Below are positions 57,308 through 64,000 of a stretch of 64,000 nucleotides of DNA, one piece after another. The stretch lies in contig WPIO01000021.1 in the NCBI GenBank assembly GCA_009760855.2, positions 1,272,501 to 1,336,500 of the forward strand. The letters are read 5' to 3'. Position numbers and translations under genes: made by a program. The DNA comes from Cristatella mucedo. Lineage: Eukaryota > Bryozoa > Phylactolaemata > Cristatellidae. The first letter of the stretch is position 1, and each line of letters opens with the position of its first letter. The notes beneath the pieces are model-generated. The model was not told the DNA's origin and searched no databases. It saw nothing but the letters and a program-made list of their open reading frames with translations.

Positions 57308-57470
57308 ACGCCCTGGTTTGGCTCAGTGGTCAATGTTCTAGCCTCGATTGAGGTCAAGGTGCATGTATTCGATCGCCGAGGTCGTGAGCTCGAGCCGTGT
57401 GGCACATTTGCAGAGCCTCAATAGAGATTAGGTTATCTTAGGGTGCTATACAAATTAAATATACTGTGCT
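57308..57470 (+). mobile_element. SINE A
   Basis: CCCTGGTTTGGCTCAGTGGT, GATTGAGGTCAAGGTGCATG, CGAGGTCGTGAGCTCGAGCC and tail CAATAGAGATTAGGTTATCT, GGGTGCTATACAAATTAAAT. Confidence 0.87.
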
Positions 57471-57480
57471 TGATAAAGCA

Positions 57481-57502
57481 GATATATATATATATATATA
57501 TT
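57481..57502. repeat. (TA)n microsatellite
   Basis: 22 bp of TA between a SINE A tail and a LINE tail. Confidence 0.9.
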
Positions 57503-57504
57503 TA

Positions 57505-57575
57505 TACAAATCTAAAGTGCCGATACAGAGATTGAGTTCTCCGAGGGCGCTTTATCAAGTGTATTGTTATTATAA
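57505..57575 (+). mobile_element. Group I LINE 3' terminal stem
   Basis: TCTAAAGTGCCGATACAGAG, ATTGAGTTCTCCGAGGGCGC, TTTATCAAGTGTATTGTTAT: tail only. Confidence 0.8.
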
Positions 57576-57629
57576 TATCTTTACACTGTTACGAACGCAG
57601 GACGCGTGGCCTAGTTATGACAGGACGTG

Positions 57630-57720
57630 AAGCGCCGATAACCCGACAAAAGCGCACCGACACAAGCGCGAAACAATATAGGCGCGCAGCATAAAAGCGC
57701 GCCGACAAAAGTTCGCGAAC
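57630..57720. repeat. Left short-period terminal array of the MULE
   Basis: About five units of roughly 15-20 bp: GCGCCGATAACCCGACAAAA, GCGCACCGACACAA, GCGCGAAACAATATAG, GCGCGCAGCATAAAA, GCGCGCCGACAAAA. Same orientation throughout. Confidence 0.7.
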
Positions 57721-57989
57721 AAGAATTCTAGGGAATGCGGTTAAACATAGATATTTATAATTAGAGTATTTTATTAGAGAAAATACTTACGTAGCACACA
57801 TCATATTGCGTGATAATTTATGCCAGCTTTTAAATATATTTGGAAATGGTATTGTTAGATAGAAAAACTTAATACAGCCTGATAGCGTTAGCCCATTTTA
57901 TTAGATGCCCAGATTGTGTGCGATTTCCTCAATATAATTTTCAACTAAGACTACTCGGAGGTAGGTTGTTGATGTTTCAAGCATAAACA

Positions 57990-58800
57990 TTCGGGTGCCA
58001 CGAATAACTGTGGTACAGTGCAATACAGCTGCCATTTTCACAATACTAGTCAGAACACTGTGGTTTTTATTCCAAATTATAAAATTGGGGTTACAGGTTC
58101 ACCTACTAAAGCTTATGCAATTTCGCTGCGCGTTCTCGTGCTATGGCCTTAAATGACCCGGGTCAGCCAGCATATTTACAGATTCGAACTGCGACACAGC
58201 TGTCATTTCCACGATAGGCATAGCGTAACTGAGGTTTTAATTCCACATTATAGAAAATGGTGGTACAGGTTCACCCTCTCAATTTCGTGCAATTATGCAC
58301 CCGCGTTTTAATGCAATGGCAACCAAGGGTCCGGCGGCCGTGCAATTTCTACCTGCGATACCACTGCCATTTCCACAATGGGCATGCAATTTCGTGCAAC
58401 TTGGGCTTTTGATTCAGCCTTATAGGAAAAAGGATTCGAAGTTAACTTACCAACCTTTTTGGCATAGTGCGTGGGCGTTCTCGTGCTATTACCTCAGACG
58501 ATCCGAACTAGCCAGCCTTCTTACGTAATCGAACTGCGATACAGCTGCCATTCACGCAATAGGCCTTGAGCAGTTAGGTTTGATTTCATGTCATAGCCAA
58601 CGGTGTTTCAATTATTCCAAATTTCATAATATAGCCCATACCAGTTTACATGCAATGGCCTCCTATGGCCCAGCCCGCTCTGCATTTTTAAACTGCGATG
58701 CAGCTACTATTCCCGCAAAAGGTGTCTTAAAACTGCGGTTTTAATTGCTTAGTAATAAAACGAGTATGCCGGATTTACCCATCAATTTATTATGAATGCA
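57990..58800. repeat. Direct array of ~170 bp units (left arm)
   Basis: Anchors CAGCTGCCATTTTCAC, CAGCTGTCATTTCCAC, CACTGCCATTTCCAC, CAGCTGCCATTCACGC and CAGCTACTATTCCCGC start near 58026, 58198, 58362, 58542 and 58701. Each is followed by GGTTTTAATTCC-like, TACAGGTTCACC-like and GTTCTCGTGCTATGGCC-like segments in that order where preserved. Confidence 0.75.
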
Positions 58801-58869
58801 CCAAAGCCTACATGACTCAGGCCTCTAGCGGCCGGGCCATTGCGGATTGTAGCATTAGAACACACCAGC

Positions 58870-59460
58870 CCAATGTCATACAGTTTGGTGAGGTAAACGT
58901 GAAACACTATAGTTTTGCAACGCATATTGTAGAAATGGCTGTTGTATCGCAGCTTGAATATGTAGGGAGAGGCGTGGTAACCTGGACCATTGGAGGCTAT
59001 AGCGTGAGATTGGGCTTGCTTGGTTGATTAAACTTGATCATTGCTTTTGCTATAATTTACAACCAAAACCGCAGTAACGACAAAGCTTTCTGCTGAAATG
59101 TTAGATATATCGCAGCTTCACTACTTAGGCGGCCATTTGAGTCGAGCCATCAGCGGCCATAGCCTAAGAGCGCGAAAGGGCAATCCCTTGAGATTTGGTG
59201 GGTAAACTTGTCATAGTGTTCTCTATAATTTGAAATTAAAAACCGTGGTTTAGCATAGTTTTTTGTGGAAAACACATCTGCATGCCTAGAAAATGCGCAA
59301 ATAAGCTGGCTGAACCGGGCCATTTGAAGCCTTAGCACAAGGACACTCAAGCGCGATAGCATGAAATTTGGTGGGTGAACGTGTGACAAAGTTTTGTATA
59401 TTCTTTTGGAATAATAGCCGCATTTCTCTGTCGTTTATTTTGAGAAAAACAGCTGTATCC
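58870..59460. repeat. Inverted array of the same ~170 bp unit (right arm)
   Basis: Reverse-complement landmarks: TTTGGTGGGTAAACTTGT and TTTGGTGGGTGAACGTG (versus ACAGGTTCACCTACTAAA on the left), AGCTGGCTGAACCGGGCC (versus GACCCGGGTCAGCCAGC), and AAACAGCTGTATCCCAG. Unit boundaries lie near 58935, 59100, 59272 and 59443, spacing 165-172. Confidence 0.72.
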
Positions 59461-59838
59461 CAGTTATACGCGGGACCCCAAATATATATGCGAGACCCCA
59501 GTTGTTCCGTGATTGCAAATTAAACCTTGGATTTGCACGTCGATCTCTTTGCTGTCCGCCAATGTATATGTCTTCCAAGAAGTCAATCAGTGGTGCCATT
59601 AGAAGAGGGTAGTCATCAGCCAATTCGTCGAAAGCAGCAGGAACATCCTTTACAAGAACGAAACTAAGTGCTAAAATAATTTTGACGTGAATTCGCAGAT
59701 TTTCGTCGTCGCGGTATTCTGTTGCAACATTGAAGCCTTGAACCATCCGAAAAAGATTCTGTCCGAGACCAAACAAGCATGCTACTTGCCGCGCTCCAGG
59801 AAAGATGGTTGGACAATCATTCTGATTGGCTTTCTATA
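59435..59838 (-). pseudogene. MULE transposase C-terminal fragment
   Basis: Frame open from about 59838 down to a stop at 59435. It reads FPGARQVACLFGLGQNLFR, MVQGFNVATEYRDDENLRIH, LALSFVLVKDVPAAFDELAD, APLIDFLEDIYIGGQQRDRR. This is the pattern that follows the DDE catalytic core in animal MULE transposases: GCxFHxxQ, Gly-Leu, a run ending ALAFLP, then FExTYIGR. The conserved His after the Cys is Gly here and the catalytic core upstream is absent, so it is a remnant. The last 30 residues before the stop have lost similarity. It is embedded at the edge of the inverted array. Confidence 0.75.
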
Positions 59839-60024
59839 AATATGACATACTATTTTCCGGATTCAGAGTTTGCATTGTTAATGCATGACGACACTTGACG
59901 TACTATTATTACCTCCACGCCAGCGGTACGATCCAATCTTTATGGTATAATAGTGATTGGCTAGAACACAAACAGCCGATTAAATTATTGAAATCATTAA
60001 ATTTAAAAAATGTTCCTATAATTG

Positions 60025-60140
60025 AGCACTTTTGTCGTGCACGCGTTTGTCGGGGTGACTATAACTGCGCTCTTTGTCAGCGAGCTTTTTCCGGTGCGCT
60101 TTCTTGGTGAACTTGTGCCCTGGGTTCTTTGTCGGTATGC
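60025..60140. repeat. Right short-period terminal array of the MULE
   Basis: GCACTTTTGTCGTGCACGCG, TTTGTCGGGGTG, GCGCTCTTTGTCAGCGAG, GTGCGCTTTCTTGG and TTCTTTGTCGGTATGC: the reverse complement style of the left array. Confidence 0.68.
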
Positions 60141-60149
60141 TGGAAGCTG

Positions 60150-60310
60150 CACTTAAGGTTCGTAAAAATGAGGTCGTCGTCCAGTAATTGTGAAAGTGAG
60201 CTCTGTTGTCAAGAACGCTGATACCAAATTCTCCTGTCGCCAACTCTTTTTATTCGAAAGAATAGAGCAGCTAATTCATTTTCCTGGTCGGGCCTGAGAA
60301 AAGGAGGAGG
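60150..60310 (-). mobile_element. Group II LINE fragment
   Basis: Minus-strand translation ENELAALFFRIKRVGDRRI matches NKLAVPFLRLKTVGDRRF of the 7790 copy. It abuts the right end of the MULE. Confidence 0.7.
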
Positions 60311-60314
60311 TGAA

Positions 60315-61880
60315 ACGGATGTCAAAGCAAGAATTTTCTGTCGTCCCAAAAGAGCAGCATGGCAGTATGGCAGCAAACTTGTTGAGCACGAAACGGGGAG
60401 GAAAGCACCGCAAAGCGGCAGTTCCGTAGCGTACCGCTCCCTTGACTTTTCCGCCTTGACATGTGAACCAAAATTTAAAGCAAGGTCTTCTACCATGCTT
60501 TGGCATCGGACAACTTAAGAGGCTGTATCCCGTTACTCGAGGTGCATAAGTTCTTTCACTTTAACTTCGTCACTTTCCTGACCCTCGAGTCGTGGTTCAA
60601 TTCTCCAACTAGTGGCCTGCAAACTTGCAGCCACCATGTAAGTAAAAAAACCTCTAGAAATTTATTTTCAATTAGACTTTATATCCAGTTTTAAATTTTT
60701 AGTGCCTTTTTCATAAGAATTTGTATTTGAAAGCTGAGCGAACTTTCCTCTCACAGGTCAACGTTGACTCGAGAATGTGCTGCGACTTCCATTTACGGCA
60801 TGAATTTACGTACTTACGAACATTGATAAGAAATTGAAGTGATTGGCACATTTACATGTGTATTTATATAGTTTACACTCACGAACTGTACAGCTAAATC
60901 CAGCAAAGTATGATTGCGGTGAACCAGAATGAAATGTAAGGGTTAGTTTTCCAATGATACACTGCAGCAAGTAACTAGTGGGTTCAAAGCGTTGGGTAAA
61001 TTCGGACCAATTAAACAAAAATCTCGTTAAAGAAAATGGTATTAGCTGCAAAAAATTCCTTTTTGAGAATTTTATTTCCGCAACGGAAGTCGTACAAATA
61101 CGGATAAACAATTTTGGATGAGTCGTGGAGCTTTTCTGAGATTAACCGAATTCAGTTAATATTGAGCTGACGCCCTGCAAGAATGATGGAGGATCCTTCT
61201 AACGGGGCTGGTCGTCGGCCCTCCCCTCTTTGTGCACATCACCCCTCCAATTCGTACACTAAGCATGTTCCTCATCTTGCACTGTCAGAGCCCGCCACTA
61301 TCTTAATTTATCAACCTCGTTTAAGCCTTAGGAAATCAGAGTCCTATTCGCCGTGTAAGCGGATCAGTTGAGCGCTATTTCGGACGGTGCTGACACCTCG
61401 GAGAAGGCACCGATGCGACCACAAAGAGAAATTCCGCTCTCTCCATAGATATCAAGGGTAGGGAAGATTATGGTCGACGGGAAATAGATCTTCTAGAAGG
61501 TTTCCAGTTCGTCCACATGTACGTATGTTAAATCCAAAAGCCATCGGAGAATCAGAATACAACTAGCTTGAAAGTGTGATTATCTCTTTGAATCCTTTTG
61601 AAAACAAATAATATAATTGTATGTTAAGTGGATCAGTAACTAAATGTTATGCGAAAAAAAACAACTTCTGAGACCCGGTGTGTGAAATTCACATTAAAGC
61701 CAACAGTTCTTCGAACTTCTCCGTACACTTTCAAGTGTTTACGGAATATAATTACTCATTCATTCTGGCTTTTGTAGTGGCTACCTGCCCCTTGACTTCA
61801 AACACCTATTCAAAATGCATATTTGAAAAGAGTATTTCAATTTATCATCGGGCGATCTTAAGTTTATAATAGTGCAGATT
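60315..61880. other. No recognised feature
   Basis: AT-rich sequence with frames of 60-100 residues; none recognised. Confidence 0.5.
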
Positions 61881-61904
61881 TTTCATCGCACTCCGCCAGT
61901 CCCC

Positions 61905-61985
61905 CTGGCAATTTGAAAATGCAATCGTTGAAAATGCGTTCGATGAAAGGCAATCGATGGCGATTGACATTCGGTCATTTCGTAG
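61905..61985. repeat. Short-period array, unit like TTGAAAATGCRTTCG
   Basis: Four or five units of about 15 bp: TTTGAAAATGCAATCG, TTGAAAATGCGTTCG, ATGAAAGGCAATCG, ATGGCGATTGACATTCG. Similar in style to 12888-12945. Confidence 0.55.
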
Positions 61986-62372
61986 TTCCAAATGGCTCAC
62001 GAGGCGAAAGAATTTATTAGCCATCAAATTCAATAACCATGCCTCATTTCTTTAGTGCCGCATTTAGCGACTGCAGCTCCGAAAGTTGTATCTTTACCCA
62101 TTCAGGACAAGTTACACCAGTTTCCCGACGCCTGAATTAGTGAGTGTCTGCGGCTATAGCAGCACGAAGACAAGCATTTTGCTGCTAAAGTTAAGCTGCG
62201 GAGCATCTATTTTCAAGCACCACACGGCATCTGTACTATTGAGAATGACCAACATTTTTTTCTAGTTCGGCATTCATTATTTAATTAAGCAAACGACCCA
62301 ACGCTTTAAAAGTAAGCAACTAGTCGAGGGGCCATTTTAGCGGTCGTCTTAAATCCACATGGAATCCTATGC

Positions 62373-62639
62373 TTAATTAGGCTCTACTTTCACATCGTGG
62401 TGTGTGAAAGCACGTAACTTTATTTTTCTTAGTGCCGAGTACTGTGTGAGCATTTGCTTCAATTTCATTATTCTGTCACTCGAAGGAATCTCGTCTTGAA
62501 GTTGGTTACGGGCTTTGGTCTTTAAGGATTTTGCTACAAGCACTCGTATGCAATCACGTATTTGGAATTGTGTCAATTCACCGGTGGAATATAGTTCTAA
62601 AAAGGCTTTCTTATTCAATGTCTTGTAATTATCATGCAA
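62373..62639 (-). CDS. Unrecognised ORF, doubtful
   Basis: 88 residues of normal-looking composition with KAFLELYSTGELTQFQIRDC and a Lys/Leu-rich second half that could be helical. No domain recognised and no partner exon identified. Located 0.4 kb from the short-period array at 61905 and could belong to a transposon. Confidence 0.2.
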   Translation of the reverse strand: MHDNYKTLNKKAFLELYSTGELTQFQIRDCIRVLVAKSLKTKARNQLQDEIPSSDRIMKLKQMLTQYSALRKIKLRAFTHHDVKVEPN

Positions 62640-62779
62640 AAAAACTGATGTTGATGCATTTTTTATTGCCTATACTAAAAAAAAACTAAAGTTACACCTG
62701 GCTCATTGCCAGAAGCAGATGACTTTATCTCTAATGCGTCAGATTTAAATTCTCTTCCTTCGTTGTGAACAGACAAATT

Positions 62780-64000
62780 TGCTGCGTATAGCTCGTTTTT
62801 CAATTTTTCTGCGTCCTTCTACTTGAACGAATACGTACAACATTTCAGTCTCGTAGCAAAATATCTGTCCCATATTCGCAACATGTTACGATCAGTCGTC
62901 TTATTTACCGCTCCCAGGTTAGCTCCTTCCCTAATGATGCTTGTGGTGATCTAGCTGATCGCTTCTGCAGCTTCTTTGTCAGCATGACTTACAAGCTCGG
63001 AGAGTCCATCCCCCGGATAGCTTCATCCACTCTGTACTCCCGTGCGCGTGAATTCTGTGCACTATCTCGATGTCCACATTCAAGGAGGCCACGATGGACC
63101 TCGTCCTGGAGTTCACCTCCAAATCAAAGAAGACTACTAGTTCTCTAGACCCTATTCCCACTGTCCTACTTTTACAACGCATAGGCTTGCTGCTGCCATG
63201 CATAGAAAACTGAATCAACATATCCTTAGGCTCAGTTCTTATCCCAGTACTTTTCAAAAAGACTGTTGTCAGGCTACTACTCAAGAAAGCAATTTACTAG
63301 AGCAAGAGAACTTGAGGAACTTCCGCCAAGTCTCCTTTCTACCGTTCCTATCAGAAACACTAGAACGAGTTGTGGCAGACCAGCTGAACTCATATAGTGA
63401 AATTTCAAATCTAGCTAGTAAGTTTCAGTCGGGTTTAAGAGCCAATCACTACACAGAGTCAGCATTGCTTCGGGTGTATTCTTAGGTGTATTCTTACCGT
63501 CTTAGGAATGCAGATTCAGGTAGAGTTTCTCTGCTTATTTTGCTCAATATGTTGGCGCTTCTGATACTATCGATCATAAAGTCATTCTTGAGCACCTCTT
63601 ATCTCGCCTGGGCGTCGCTGGCAGAGCGCAGCAATGGTTCCGGGTACATTTCAGTGGCAGTCTCTAGAGCATTGATATGTACGGAAAAAGGTAGATAAAC
63701 ACTGAAGTACGGGCTACCTCACCGTTCTATGCTTGGTCGAATTCTTTTCACAGTTTACACTCTCCCTCTTACCGATTTGACCGCCATGCACAATCTAAGC
63801 TTAAACCTATATGCAGACGACACTCAGTTGTACCTTTCCTTTGATCTCTCTTAGCTCCTCGAACTCTCTCAACACCTTTGGTGCCTGCCTGTATAGCTGA
63901 CATTCACATACGGTCGGCAACTTTCTCGATTTGAATTACGATTAAACCAACTTACTAGTTATAGGCAAAGTGAGTGTGACTCTAACGTAAAAAGACTAGA
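62780..64000 (+). mobile_element. LINE with reverse transcriptase, cut by the window end
   Basis: In order: a linker SSFPNDACGDLADRFCSFFV; the RT fingers FLPFLSETLERVVADQLNSY and FQSGLRANHYTESALLRVYS; GRVSLLILLNMLALLILSI (damaged FDTIDH); GRILFTVYTLPLTDLTAMHN; and LNLYADDTQLYLSF with the catalytic YADD at 63810-63821. Stops and frame changes near 63300, 63484 and 63700 mean the copy is inactive. The RT core is otherwise the most complete in the window. It continues beyond 64000. Confidence 0.88.

Larger units (their letters stand above)
57590..60145 (-). mobile_element. Decayed Mutator-like (MULE) transposon with internal palindromic array
   Basis: Boundaries are approximate. Both ends carry short-period repeats of GCGC plus CCGACAAAA, in opposite orientations (57630-57720 and 60025-60140). 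Between them lie direct copies (about 57990-58800) and inverted copies (about 58870-59460) of a ~170 bp unit, and a minus-strand MULE transposase fragment (59435-59838). A LINE tail flanks the left end and a group II LINE fragment the right. No target-site duplication could be confirmed by eye. The element cannot encode a working transposase. Confidence 0.6.

Noticed and set aside
62979-63284. 101-residue minus-strand frame
   Set aside because: Antisense to the plus-strand LINE reverse transcriptase region.

Overview
This is eukaryotic, almost certainly invertebrate animal, nuclear DNA. It has spliced genes with GT-AG introns, CR1/L2-like non-LTR retrotransposon debris, tRNA-derived SINEs, AT, CT and GGAGA microsatellites, and one Mutator-like DNA transposon. 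No bacterial operon, rRNA, CRISPR array or intact tRNA gene is visible. The phylum cannot be fixed from the sequence alone.

Two protein genes are well supported. (1) A complete 10-exon aldo-keto reductase, closest in motifs to AKR1B (aldose reductase), runs on the + strand from 11689 to 18296 and encodes 321 residues. All nine introns are GT-AG and the catalytic tetrad is intact (Asp48, Tyr53, Lys82, His115). A TATA box lies upstream at 11576 and an AATAAA at 18437. The longest single reading frames in this region are not the gene; it appears only when the short exons are joined. (2) A single-exon gene on the - strand (29820 to 31376) encodes a coiled coil followed by an NHL-type beta-propeller. 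This is the C-terminal half of a TRIM-NHL protein without RING or B-box. A CpG-rich, repeat-rich block (about 32000 to 35400) lies on its 5' side.

Most of the rest is transposon sediment. Two LINE groups recur. Group I has a 3' end with a conserved stem-like tail and TTA repeats; group II has a different 3' end. Almost all copies are 5'-truncated and frameshifted. The copy entering at about 62780 and leaving at 64000 keeps a YADD reverse transcriptase motif. Two tRNA-derived SINE families (called A and B here) are scattered on both strands. SINE A ends in the same tail as the group I LINE, which suggests it was mobilised by that LINE. SINE B carries a long palindrome in its tRNA-like head.

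The most unusual structure is at about 57590 to 60145. Both ends carry short-period GCGC/CCGACAAAA repeats in opposite orientation. Inside are about five direct copies of a roughly 170 bp unit, then about four copies of the same unit inverted, then a minus-strand fragment with the C-terminal signature of a MULE transposase. I read this as a decayed Mutator-like element with an internal array arranged as a giant palindrome. Similar short-period arrays at 12888, 49510 and 61905 may be ends of related elements.

Layout: 1-6.9 kb LINE/SINE debris; 7.8-9 kb group II LINE with RT motif; 11.3-18.4 kb AKR gene; 18.6-28.6 kb dense LINE fragments, including a SINE nested in a LINE; 29.8-31.4 kb TRIM-NHL gene; 32-35.4 kb CpG-rich low-complexity block; 35.4-57.5 kb sparse SINEs, LINE fragments and microsatellites with no convincing gene; 57.6-60.1 kb MULE; 62.8-64 kb LINE.
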